Positions 10,197 through 17,644 of a stretch of 64,000 nucleotides of DNA are shown here, in pieces; within the stretch, counting starts at the first letter, position 1; each line of letters begins with the position of its first letter. The translations under genes and the position numbers were made by a program. Under the pieces are notes generated by a model. It was not told the DNA's origin, did no database searches, and saw only the letters and a program-made list of their open reading frames with translations. Source of the DNA: Methylococcus geothermalis (lineage in GTDB: Bacteria; Pseudomonadota; Gammaproteobacteria; Methylococcales; Methylococcaceae); contig NZ_CP046565.1 of assembly GCF_012769535.1 (NCBI RefSeq), forward strand, positions 1,998,501 to 2,062,500, given 5' to 3'.

Positions 10197-11153
10197 TTGA
10201 GCGCCGTCCCGAAGAAGGAAATCCGGGTTGCCGCCGGTGTCATCGAAGATGCCGCAGGGCGCATCCTGATCGCCCAGCGGTCGGCGGAGGCGGACCAGGG
10301 CGGCTTGTGGGAATTTCCCGGCGGCAAGATCGAACCCGGTGAAACGCCGTTCGACGCTCTGCGCCGCGAGCTGATGGAAGAGATAGGTATCGCCGTGGAT
10401 GGTGCCGAGCCCATGCTGGTCGTGCGCCACGCATATCCCAGGCAGCGGGTCATCCTGGAGATCTTTCGGGTTCGGAAATTTTCCGGCGAGGCCCGCGGTT
10501 GTCTCGGCCAGCCCATCCGCTGGGTCGGCGCAGACGACCTGGTCGATTTTCGATTTCCGGCGGCGAACCGTTTCATCGTCGCGGCCGCCCGGCTTCCGTT
10601 CCATTATCCTATCGTGGACGATGTCGCCGGCGACCTTTCGGCCATGCGTCGTCATTTTCGACGGCTGGTGGCCGGGGGCTTCTCGCTGATCCAGCTCCGG
10701 GCCAAGACACTTGAGCGGGCGGTCTACCGGAGTTTCGCGCAGGAATGCATAGATTGCTGTGCCGGCAGTAACGTTCGATTGATATTGAACGCCGAGCCGG
10801 AGCTGGCGGTCGAGCTCGGGGCCGCTGGTGTCCACCTCACCAGCGCCCGCTTGAATAGCCTGAGTTCAAGGCCGCTGGACAACAAATTCTGGGTCGCCGC
10901 TTCGTGCCACGACGCGGGCGAGCTGGAAAAGGCGGAGTCGCTGCGATTGGATTTCGCCGTCTTCGGTCCCGTGTTGCCGACCCGGTCCCACCCGGCATCG
11001 GCGCCGCTGGGCTGGGAGCGTTTCTCCGAATGCCTTCAGGCCGTCAACCTTCCGGTATACGCTTTGGGCGGGTTGGCGGCGGAACATCTCGTCCGGGCCA
11101 GATCGGCCGGCGCGTGGGGAATTGCGGGTATTCGGGGATTTTCGGGATCGTGA
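10197..11153 (+). CDS. Nudix hydrolase (MutT) fused to a ThiE-like domain
   Basis: A 318-aa two-domain protein. Residues 1-133 are a MutT-type Nudix hydrolase with a full Nudix box (GGKIEPGETPFDALRRELME, then EIG), the type that removes 8-oxo-dGTP from nucleotide pools. Residues about 138-315 are a TIM-barrel related to thiamine phosphate synthase/TenI (SLIQLRAKTL, GAAGVHLTS, FAVFGPVLPTRSHP, YALGGL). This fusion is common in gammaproteobacteria behind argJ. The role of the second domain is not established, and it need not make thiamine phosphate. The first in-frame start is TTG at 10197, 8 bases after argJ. Confidence 0.88.
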   Translation: MSAVPKKEIRVAAGVIEDAAGRILIAQRSAEADQGGLWEFPGGKIEPGETPFDALRRELMEEIGIAVDGAEPMLVVRHAYPRQRVILEIFRVRKFSGEARGCLGQPIRWVGADDLVDFRFPAANRFIVAAARLPFHYPIVDDVAGDLSAMRRHFRRLVAGGFSLIQLRAKTLERAVYRSFAQECIDCCAGSNVRLILNAEPELAVELGAAGVHLTSARLNSLSSRPLDNKFWVAASCHDAGELEKAESLRLDFAVFGPVLPTRSHPASAPLGWERFSECLQAVNLPVYALGGLAAEHLVRARSAGAWGIAGIRGFSGS

Positions 11154-11253
11154 TGCGCCATGGAGGTGCTGAAGGCACTATCATGGCGCACCGATCGTTT
11201 CGTATGGCGCTTGACTCGGGCGTAAAATCAAAAAGATATTTGCCCGGTACCCT

Positions 11254-11269
11254 TGGTACAATTCTTGTG
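11254..11269 (+). promoter_or_regulatory. Possible sigma-54 promoter of glnA
   Basis: TGGTACA-N4-TTGTG resembles the sigma-54 consensus TGGCACG-N4-TTGCW in spacing and in the -24 GG, but the -12 GC reads GT. It would start transcription about 33 bases before the ribosome-binding site GGAGGAG (11296-11303). A competing sigma-70 reading is TTGACT (11211) with GATATT (11235, 18-bp spacer). In many proteobacteria glnA is sigma-54/NtrC dependent, which is the main reason for the call. Confidence 0.4.
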
Positions 11270-11314
11270 TAACTTATGAGTTACCCAATCCTAGCTGGAG
11301 GAGACGACCTTACT

Positions 11315-12724
11315 ATGACACCGAAAGACGTATTGCAGATCATCAAGGAGAAGGAAGTCCGCTACGTGGACCTGCGTTTCGCCGACACCCGCGGCAAGGA
11401 ACAGCACGTGACCGTCCCCGCTTCGACGATCGACGAGGCCACCTTCGAGGAAGGCAAGATGTTCGACGGTTCCTCGATCGCCGGATGGAAAGGCATCAAC
11501 GAGTCCGACATGATCCTGATGCTGGACGCGTCCACCGCCGTGATGGACCCGTTCTTCGACGATCCGACGCTTATCGTCCGCTGCGATATCGTCGAGCCCG
11601 CCACCATGCAAGGTTACGAGCGCGATCCGCGTTCCATCGCCAAGCGCGCCGAGACCTACATGAAAGCCACCGGTATCGCCGATACGGCATACTTCGGACC
11701 GGAAAACGAATTCTTCATTTTCGATGACATCCGTTGGGGCGCCAACATGTCCGGCGCATTCTACAAGGTCGATTCGGAAGAGGCCGGCTGGAATTCCGAG
11801 AAGGTCTATGAAGACGGCAACATCGGCCATCGTCCCGGCACCAAGGGCGGCTACTTCCCGGTGCCGCCGGTCGATTCGTTCCAGGATCTGCGCTCGGCCA
11901 TGTGCAACACCCTGGAAGACATGGGCATGGGCGTGGAAGTCCACCACCATGAAGTAGCGACCGCTGGCCAGTGTGAAATCGGCGTCAAGTTCAACACCCT
12001 GGTGAAGAAGGCCGACGAAGTCCTGCTGCTCAAGTACGTGGTGCAGAACGTGGCGCATGCCTACGGCAAGACCGCGACCTTCATGCCGAAGCCGCTGGTC
12101 GGCGACAACGGCAACGGCATGCACGTGCACCAGTCGCTGGCGAAGGACGGAAAGAACCTGTTCAGCGGCGACCTCTACGGCGGCCTGTCGGAAACCGCGC
12201 TGTATTACATCGGCGGCATCATCAAGCATGCCAAGGCGCTGAATGCCTTCTGTAATGCCTCGACCAACAGCTATAAGCGTCTGGTGCCCGGCTTCGAAGC
12301 GCCGGTCATGCTGGCCTACTCCGCGCGCAACCGTTCGGCTTCCATCCGTATTCCCTATGTGATGAACCCGAAGGCCCGCCGCATCGAGGTGCGATTCCCG
12401 GATTCCACCGCGAACCCCTACCTCGCCTTTGCAGCGATGCTGATGGCGGGTCTGGACGGCATCCAGAACAAGATCCACCCGGGCGATGCCATGGACAAGG
12501 ACCTGTACGATCTGCCGCCGGAAGAAGAAAAGGCAATTCCGCAGGTCTGCTACTCCTTCGACCAAGCGCTGGAAGCGTTGGACAGCGATCGTGAGTTCCT
12601 GACCCGCGGCGGTGTCTTCACCGACGATATGATCGATGCTTACCTCGAACTCAAGGGCCAGGAAGTGACTCGTCTGCGCATGAGCACCCACCCGGTCGAG
12701 TTCGACATGTACTACAGTTTGTAA
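11315..12724 (+). CDS. glnA: Glutamine synthetase type I
   Basis: A 469-aa subunit of the dodecameric enzyme that joins ammonia to glutamate using ATP. The ATG at 11315 ([19 protein letters not shown]) gives exactly the E. coli length and follows a strong GGAGGAG; an ATG 39 bases upstream in the same frame is not supported. Active-site motifs are visible: [28 protein letters not shown] (ATP/ammonia region) and [18 protein letters not shown] carries Tyr398, the adenylylation target in the GSI-beta class, so control by GlnE is expected. It is a monocistronic unit ended by a strong terminator. Confidence 0.98.
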   Translation: MTPKDVLQIIKEKEVRYVDLRFADTRGKEQHVTVPASTIDEATFEEGKMFDGSSIAGWKGINESDMILMLDASTAVMDPFFDDPTLIVRCDIVEPATMQGYERDPRSIAKRAETYMKATGIADTAYFGPENEFFIFDDIRWGANMSGAFYKVDSEEAGWNSEKVYEDGNIGHRPGTKGGYFPVPPVDSFQDLRSAMCNTLEDMGMGVEVHHHEVATAGQCEIGVKFNTLVKKADEVLLLKYVVQNVAHAYGKTATFMPKPLVGDNGNGMHVHQSLAKDGKNLFSGDLYGGLSETALYYIGGIIKHAKALNAFCNASTNSYKRLVPGFEAPVMLAYSARNRSASIRIPYVMNPKARRIEVRFPDSTANPYLAFAAMLMAGLDGIQNKIHPGDAMDKDLYDLPPEEEKAIPQVCYSFDQALEALDSDREFLTRGGVFTDDMIDAYLELKGQEVTRLRMSTHPVEFDMYYSL

Positions 12725-12762
12725 AATTTCGGGCCGTTCCCTACGGTCCATGCAGTGTACAG

Positions 12763-12797
12763 AAACCCGCCGAAATGACCCATTCGGCGGGTTTTTT
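12763..12797 (+). terminator. Rho-independent terminator of glnA
   Basis: AAACCCGCCGAA pairs perfectly with TTCGGCGGGTTT (12-bp stem, 8-base loop) and is followed by a run of T residues. It begins 38 bases after the glnA stop. The remaining 230 bases to the pstB stop hold no gene; a small GGCTCC...GGAGCC hairpin lies at about 12926-12943. Confidence 0.93.
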
Positions 12798-13031
12798 AAT
12801 GCCTCCGCGGTTTCATGCCGTCGAGCGTATCTCCTCGGATCAGGCGTCCGTACTTGCTCAGCCGGGTTTGATCGATTCGGGAAAGCTTCCGGTAACCGGA
12901 ATGGAGGCCTTTCGCAAAGTCGCGGCTCCGGCGGAGGAGCCGTCAAATAGGTCGATCAGCCGCTCTTGGCGCGCTCGGGCTGATAAGCCCCCTAAAGTCG
13001 CCTCGCCGTATTCGGGTGAGAAGGTTTCCGG

Positions 13032-13997
13032 TCAACCGAAACGCCCGGTGATGTAGTCCTCTGTCAGTTTATGGCGCGGATTCTGGAATATGACGTCCGT
13101 AGAGCCCACTTCGATGAGGCAGCCGAGATGGAAATACGCCACCCGCTGCGACACTCTGGCTGCCTGGGATAGCGAATGGGTCACGATGACGATGGTATAT
13201 CGCTGCCGCAGTTCGTCGATGAGTTGTTCGATGACGGCGGTTGCGATCGGGTCCAAGGCTGAGCAGGGCTCATCCATCAGAATGACTTCGGGATTCACCG
13301 AGATTGCCCGCGCGATGCACAGGCGTTGTTGCTGGCCGCCGGAAAGGCTGGTTCCCATTTGACCCAGTCCGTCCTTGACTTCATCCCATAAACCGGCACT
13401 TCGCAAGGATGATTCGACGATCTGGTCCAATTCCGCCGGAGTGCTAGCCAAACCGTGGAGCCGAGGCCCGAACGCGACGTTGTCGTAGATGCTCTTGGGG
13501 AAGGGGTTCGGTTTTTGAAATACCATCCCAACCAGCGCGCGCAACGGCACGACGTCGATCCCATCGTGACAAATGTTCCGGCCGTCGATATGGATTTCGC
13601 CTGTCACCCGGCAACCGTCGATGGTGTCGTTCATCCGGTTCAAGCAGCGCAGGAATGTGGTCTTGCCGCACCCCGAGGGACCTATCAGCGCCAAGACCTC
13701 ATGCCGGCCGATGTCCAAGGTGAGATTCCGAATGGCGTGTTTTGCGCCATAGTGGACATTGACGCGGCGGCAGGCGATGCGCGGATTTGCAATGACCGAA
13801 TCACCAGCGATGGCGGTAAGATCCTTAAAGTAAAGGGCGGGGGTAGGACGGACGGACGCCCGTTTCAAAAGTAGGTATCTTGCCGTGGCTTTCGGGTTGC
13901 GCGTAGCTTTCGAGGTCGCAGGAGACACCGACTCTTGGCGATCACGCTGGAGTCTGGCGGGGTTGGTGTCTGCTGGCAGGGTAATGACGGATGACAT
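13032..13997 (-). CDS. pstB: Phosphate ABC transporter ATPase
   Basis: A 321-aa ATP-binding subunit of the high-affinity phosphate importer. Walker [12 protein letters not shown]-loop [20 protein letters not shown] (the PstB-type Q-loop), signature [10 protein letters not shown] and Walker [14 protein letters not shown] are intact. The ATPase starts near residue 65, so the protein carries an N-terminal extension of about 65 residues compared with the usual 250-260 aa. I chose ATG 13997 ([10 protein letters not shown]); an upstream ATG at 14117 in the same frame would lengthen the extension to 105 residues. No pstS, pstC or pstA genes are adjacent, so this is an orphan. A Pho box lies upstream. 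Confidence 0.85.
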   Translation of the reverse strand: MSSVITLPADTNPARLQRDRQESVSPATSKATRNPKATARYLLLKRASVRPTPALYFKDLTAIAGDSVIANPRIACRRVNVHYGAKHAIRNLTLDIGRHEVLALIGPSGCGKTTFLRCLNRMNDTIDGCRVTGEIHIDGRNICHDGIDVVPLRALVGMVFQKPNPFPKSIYDNVAFGPRLHGLASTPAELDQIVESSLRSAGLWDEVKDGLGQMGTSLSGGQQQRLCIARAISVNPEVILMDEPCSALDPIATAVIEQLIDELRQRYTIVIVTHSLSQAARVSQRVAYFHLGCLIEVGSTDVIFQNPRHKLTEDYITGRFG

Positions 13998-14116
13998 GAG
14001 GGGATGGCGGTGGAGTTTCGTGTCACCGGTCCAACTTATGAATGTCGCGGAGTACCTTCCGATCGGCGGATACTTTGCGTCGCTCCATGCAGACCGAGGA
14101 CTACGACGCCGAGCCA

Positions 14117-14138
14117 TGGGATCATGAAAATGATCCCA
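14117..14138. promoter_or_regulatory. Perfect 9-bp inverted repeat between Pho box and pstB
   Basis: TGGGATCAT and ATGATCCCA flank a GAAA loop. It lies 8 bases on the pstB side of the Pho box, where the pstB -10 region or first transcribed bases should be. It could be a repressor site or a 5'-leader hairpin. The rest of 14164-14522 shows no convincing gene. Confidence 0.5.
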
Positions 14139-14145
14139 CGTTTAC

Positions 14146-14163
14146 ATGACAATTGGATGACAT
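14146..14163 (-). promoter_or_regulatory. Pho box (PhoB operator)
   Basis: Read on the minus strand, ATGTCAT-CCAA-TTGTCAT reproduces the 7-4-7 layout of the Pho box (consensus CTGTCAT-N4-CTGTCAT), with only the first base of each half differing. It lies upstream of pstB in the right orientation, so pstB is probably induced by phosphate starvation through PhoB. Confidence 0.75.
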
Positions 14164-14522
14164 GATATGGCTTAGAAGGCGGCCGCTTTGGAGCTTTTGG
14201 TCTGGGTTCAGCATTCTACCCAAGAGAACGCCAGGGCCGAATTTTGGCTGTAAGAGCGTTTGGTGAAGGGCCGGATCGCAACGAAGTCGCTCAGACCGGC
14301 GAGGCCGTGTAGCCGATTCATAGCCGATCAGAGCCCAAGGCCACGTCGAATCAAGACGTTACGGGAATTCATTTGACGATGTGAGCGTTTACAAGGTTTT
14401 GATTTCAAGGTAAGATTTTCTCGTGGTCGGCACCGGGAATGCAGCGCCTGTTGATTCTAATCCAATACAGCCACCACCCCCTCTTTAAAGTCGTAGGACA
14501 TCGTGCGCGACTCATCAGATTC

Positions 14523-14597
14523 GGGCGGTTAGCTCAGCGGGAGAGCACTTCCTTCACACGGAAGGGGTCGCAGGTTCAATCCCTGCACCGCCCACCA
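14523..14597 (+). tRNA. tRNA-Val (anticodon CAC), CCA encoded
   Basis: A 75-base cloverleaf: acceptor GGGCGGT pairs with ACCGCCC, D-arm GCTC...GAGC, anticodon stem CTTCC/GGAAG with loop TTCACAC (anticodon CAC at 14555-14557), T-arm GCAGG-TTCAATC-CCTGC, and an encoded ACCA end. Its last 15 bases are the left attachment sequence of the integrated element; the tRNA remains intact. Confidence 0.96.
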
Positions 14598-14630
14598 GTT
14601 CAAAATTTCACCGAATCTCAAAAACTCTCG

Positions 14631-14664
14631 AAACCCGCATGCTGCAAGGCTTTGCGGGTTTTTT
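14631..14664 (+). terminator. Terminator downstream of tRNA-Val
   Basis: AAACCCGCA and TGCGGGTTT form a 9-bp stem followed by a T run. It ends transcription of the tRNA and lies just inside the integrated element, so the element supplies the terminator now used by the tRNA. Confidence 0.85.
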
Positions 14665-14696
14665 GTTGTCTCGCGTCATATCGCGGAATAGCATCT

Positions 14697-14760
14697 GATA
14701 CCATCATTTTTGATGGTAGGTTTGATGGTATCCGGAGGTTTGGCGGGCCGGATACCATCA
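14697..14760. repeat. Probable integrase arm-type sites, left end
   Basis: GATACCATCA occurs at 14697 and 14751, and its inverse TGATGGTATC at 14723, with a shorter TGATGGTA at 14711. Related TGATGGTG/TGATGGTA copies lie at the other end of the element (26217-26236), close to attR. Short repeats near both att sites in either orientation are what arm-binding sites of tyrosine integrases look like. They also lie just before the integrase start, so they may regulate it. Confidence 0.6.
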
Positions 14761-14781
14761 CGCACGGTGTGAGGTGGGTGA

Positions 14782-15993
14782 ATGCTGAAAGACATCGAGG
14801 TACGCAGGGCCAAGCCGGGAGAGAAGCCGTACAAGCTGAGCGATGAGCGGGGCTTGTATCTGCTGGTGACGCCGCAGGGCGGGAAGCTTTGGCGGATGAA
14901 TTACCGGTTCGGGGGGAAGCAGCGGACGCTTTGCTTCGGGGCGTATCCGGAGGTGGGGTTGGCCGATGCCAGGGCGCGGCGGGAGGATGCCCGGCGCTTG
15001 CTGGCGCACGGGGTTGACCCTGGGGAGGAGCGGAAGGCGACGCGGCTGGCGGAGCGGGAGACCTTCGAGGCGATTGCCCGCGAGTGGCATGGGCGATTCT
15101 CGCCGGGCTGGGCGGCGAGTCATGCCAAGCGGGTGTTGGAGCGGCTGGAGAATCACATCTTTCCGCACCTGGGCGCCAAGCCGGTGGCGGCGGTGTCGGC
15201 GCCGGTGATTCTGGCGGCGCTGCGGCGGCTGGAGGACGCGGGGAAGGTGGAGAGCGCCCATCGCATTCGGGGGATCATCGGCCAGGTGCTGCGGTACGCG
15301 GTGGCCAGTGGCCGGCTTGATTCGGATCCGACGCAAGCGCTTCGCGGGGCGCTGGCGCCGGTGCGGACGGTGCATTACCCGGCGTTGCTGGACCCGGTGG
15401 AGATTGGGCGGGTGCTGCGGGTGCTGCACGGGTACACGGGCACGGCGGAGGTGCGGGCGGCCTTGCGGCTGGGGCCGTTGCTGTTTGTGCGGCCTGGGGA
15501 GCTGCGGACGATGCGTTGGGATGATCTGGACATGGAGGCGCGGGAGTGGCGGTTTACGCTGAGCAAGACTCAAACGCCGCACATCGTGCCGCTGGCGCGG
15601 GCGGCGGTGGAGATCATCGAGGAGCTGTGGCCGTTGACGGGGCGCGGGGTGTTCGTGATGCCTTCGGCGCGGTCGCCTACGGGCTTGCGTCCGATGTCGG
15701 AAGGGGCGGTGCTCGGGGCGTACCGGGCGCTGGGGATCGACAAGAGCGTGCTGGTGGGCCACGGCTGGCGGGCGACGGCGAGGACGCTGCTGGTGGAGAA
15801 GCTGGGCTTTCGGGTGGACATCGTGGAGCAGCAGTTGGGGCACGTGGTGCGTGATCCGCTGGGCCGGGCATACAACCGGACGACGTTCATCGAGGAGCGG
15901 CGGGGGATGATGGAGACTTGGGCGGGCTATCTGGAGGGCCTTCGTACCGGGGCCGGGGTGGTGCCGATCGGACGGAAGGCGGGCGGACGCTGA
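14782..15993 (+). CDS. Tyrosine integrase, P4 family
   Basis: A 403-aa site-specific recombinase that inserts and excises the element at the tRNA 3' end. The N-terminal arm-binding domain (DUF4102-like: LKDIEVRRAKPGEKPYKLSD, ERGLYLLVTP) is followed by a core-binding domain and the catalytic domain. Catalytic residues are all visible: Arg in RPGELRTMRW, Lys in LSKTQTPHIVPL, His-x-x-Arg in GHGWRATARTLL, His in QQLGH and Tyr in AYNRTTF. It reads away from the tRNA, the usual arrangement. GAGGTGG precedes the ATG. It appears fully functional. Confidence 0.95.
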   Translation: MLKDIEVRRAKPGEKPYKLSDERGLYLLVTPQGGKLWRMNYRFGGKQRTLCFGAYPEVGLADARARREDARRLLAHGVDPGEERKATRLAERETFEAIAREWHGRFSPGWAASHAKRVLERLENHIFPHLGAKPVAAVSAPVILAALRRLEDAGKVESAHRIRGIIGQVLRYAVASGRLDSDPTQALRGALAPVRTVHYPALLDPVEIGRVLRVLHGYTGTAEVRAALRLGPLLFVRPGELRTMRWDDLDMEAREWRFTLSKTQTPHIVPLARAAVEIIEELWPLTGRGVFVMPSARSPTGLRPMSEGAVLGAYRALGIDKSVLVGHGWRATARTLLVEKLGFRVDIVEQQLGHVVRDPLGRAYNRTTFIEERRGMMETWAGYLEGLRTGAGVVPIGRKAGGR

Positions 15994-16015
15994 GCGCAGT
16001 CGAACCGCTGAGCGG

Positions 16016-16297
16016 TCATAGCAGCTTCACCAGGGCGGCGACGGCGCCCACGGCGACGGCCATGAGGGCGCCGAGCTTGATGACAAGACGCTGTTCGAGC
16101 TGGATGAACCGGGCGTCGATGTCGCGGCGCAACAGCTCCAGCTCGTGGCGAAGATCGTCCTTCGTCACCAGTTCCCTCATATTCACTTCCAGGACTTCGG
16201 CCAGGGCTTCCGCTTCGGCTTCCGCCTGGGCGGGCAGGATGCCGGCTTCCTTCAGCCGCTTGGAAAACTTGAGCGTGTCGAATGTGATGGTAGCCAC
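16016..16297 (-). CDS. DUF1640-like coiled-coil membrane-tail protein
   Basis: A 93-aa protein with a GTG start placed 7 bases after a perfect GGAGG on the minus strand. An N-terminal ATITFDTLKFSKRLKEAG is followed by a charged coiled coil (EAEALAEVLEV...DDLRHELELLRRDIDARF) and a C-terminal transmembrane helix (LGALMAVAVGAVAALVKLL). This matches the DUF1640/CCDC90-like family of small tail-anchored proteins, whose bacterial function is not known. It is the only gene of the element on the minus strand and sits between the integrase and the regulator, a position often used for cargo. Confidence 0.7.
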   Translation of the reverse strand: MATITFDTLKFSKRLKEAGILPAQAEAEAEALAEVLEVNMRELVTKDDLRHELELLRRDIDARFIQLEQRLVIKLGALMAVAVGAVAALVKLL

Positions 16298-16455
16298 GGG
16301 AGGACCTCCGGCGGGCAGTTTATCATTGAAGCGCCCTGGGGTTTGATACACTTTACGCAACCGCGCCTAGCCCGGCCAGGCGATAAGAGGGAGGCCCTTC
16401 ACCCCTTTGGCGCGGTCCTATCCTTGGGGGGCTGAGTCTGTCGGGAGGCTCGATC

Positions 16456-17274
16456 GTGTCATCAGTCTACATTCCTTATTTATTGGCTGTCCGGCGGCTG
16501 CGGGCGCGGCTGGACGCGACGGCGCGGGAGCTGGCGGGCTGGGTTTTTTTGGGGCCGGAGCTGGGCGGCTTGGCGGCTTTTGTGCGGGCCGACGTGCTGG
16601 ATGATCCGCCACGTTTTTATTTTCCTTTGGCCGTCGACGACCCTGGGGCGGATTACCTGGGGGATTTGCATTATGTGTGGTTTAGGGAGGAGGACATCGA
16701 GGCCTTTGAGCCGGGTTGCCGGTTTGTGGCCGGGGGGGATCTGATCCGGCGATGGGGGAAGGCGCTGGGCGAGGACGTGCAGGATTTTATTCAGGCGAGG
16801 TGTGACGAGGGGGTGTTGGAGGTGATCTATCCGAACGCGGCGGCGGTGAGCTGGGGAGTCGGCGGCGCGGTGAGGGAGACCGCGCTTTTTTTTGCCGACC
16901 AGGTTTGGGAGGTGGAGGCGCGGCATGGGCTTGGTGATGGTGAAGGCGCGGGGGAAGCCCTGGGCGCGGATGAGGATGCGTTGGCGGTAGAGGTGATTGA
17001 GGAAGGGAATGCGCCTTGGTTTGTGGTAAAGAGGCAGAGGGATGGTTGGGTGGAGGTGTTGAAAAGGCTGGCCTGGGCGGTTCATCTTGAGCGCGGGCAG
17101 GCGGTGGACTGGGTTGAGGCATGGGTACGGCTGGTGCGTGATCCTCCGAAGGGGCTGGGGATTGAGGTGAAAGAAGGTGGCCGGGCGGTGGTAATGAAGG
17201 GAGAGAAGGAGTTGAGGAAGGATGGTTTTAAGAGGAGGTGGGGTAGGTATGTTAAGGGAGTTAAGCACATTTAA
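16456..17274 (+). CDS. Hypothetical protein, element cargo
   Basis: A 272-aa protein I do not recognise. It starts at GTG after GGGAGG. The sequence is soluble, acidic in the middle (GDGEGAGEALGADEDALAVEVIEE) and strongly basic at the end (KGEKELRKDGFKRRWGRYVKGVKHI). No signal peptide, membrane helix, nucleotide-binding or nuclease motif is evident. It lies between the integrase side and the AlpA-like regulator; in P4-like satellites the region beside the integrase is known to carry anti-phage cargo, so a defence role is possible but purely inferred. The last codons overlap a direct repeat. Confidence 0.6.
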   Translation: MSSVYIPYLLAVRRLRARLDATARELAGWVFLGPELGGLAAFVRADVLDDPPRFYFPLAVDDPGADYLGDLHYVWFREEDIEAFEPGCRFVAGGDLIRRWGKALGEDVQDFIQARCDEGVLEVIYPNAAAVSWGVGGAVRETALFFADQVWEVEARHGLGDGEGAGEALGADEDALAVEVIEEGNAPWFVVKRQRDGWVEVLKRLAWAVHLERGQAVDWVEAWVRLVRDPPKGLGIEVKEGGRAVVMKGEKELRKDGFKRRWGRYVKGVKHI

Positions 17275-17289
17275 GGGAATTAAGCACAC
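17252..17289. repeat. Two 18-bp direct repeats upstream of the AlpA-like gene
   Basis: TTAAGGGAGTTAAGCACA and TTAAGGGAATTAAGCACA follow each other with a 19-bp period and end in a further TTAA. The AT-rich repeats sit between the hypothetical gene and the regulator; they could bind the AlpA-like protein or be part of its promoter. Confidence 0.55.
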
Positions 17290-17353
17290 TTAACAATCAT
17301 CTTGTAAATCATACATTTAATCTGGTCTCCGTCATCTTTCAAGGAGACCAGGC

Positions 17354-17644
17354 ATGTATTTTCAAACCTTTCCGCGCCCCACTTCAGAGACGCATTTTGG
17401 GGTGATTCCTCGTTATCTTCGGCTTCCCGGCCTGAGGGCAAGGTACGGAGTCTCGCAGGCAACAGTTTGGCGGTGGTGCCAAATTGGTTTGCTTCCTCCG
17501 CCGATAAAACTTGCAGCGAAAACAAGCTGTTGGGTGCTTGCCGAACTCGATAGAGTCGACGAGGCCCGTGAGGCAGGCGCAACGGCGCCAGAAATCAAGG
17601 CGCTGGTAAAAAAAATCGTGGCTGACCGTCGGGCGCCGGCATGA
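17354..17644 (+). CDS. AlpA/MerR-like excisionase-regulator
   Basis: A 96-aa protein with a helix-turn-helix typical of the AlpA/excisionase group: PGLRARYGVSQATVWRWCQI followed by GLLPPPIKLAAKTSCW (residues about 25-63), where the Trp near the end of the wing is characteristic. Such proteins activate the integrase gene and/or act as recombination directionality factors in P4-like elements. AAGGAG lies 9 bases before the ATG. Its stop overlaps the start of the primase gene (ATGA-type), so both are translated from one message. Confidence 0.75.
   Translation: MYFQTFPRPTSETHFGVIPRYLRLPGLRARYGVSQATVWRWCQIGLLPPPIKLAAKTSCWVLAELDRVDEAREAGATAPEIKALVKKIVADRRAPA

Noticed and set aside
16480-17289. Minus-strand 269-aa frame opposite the unknown cargo gene
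   Set aside because: Proline/histidine-rich translation typical of antisense frames; the plus strand has a good ribosome-binding site.
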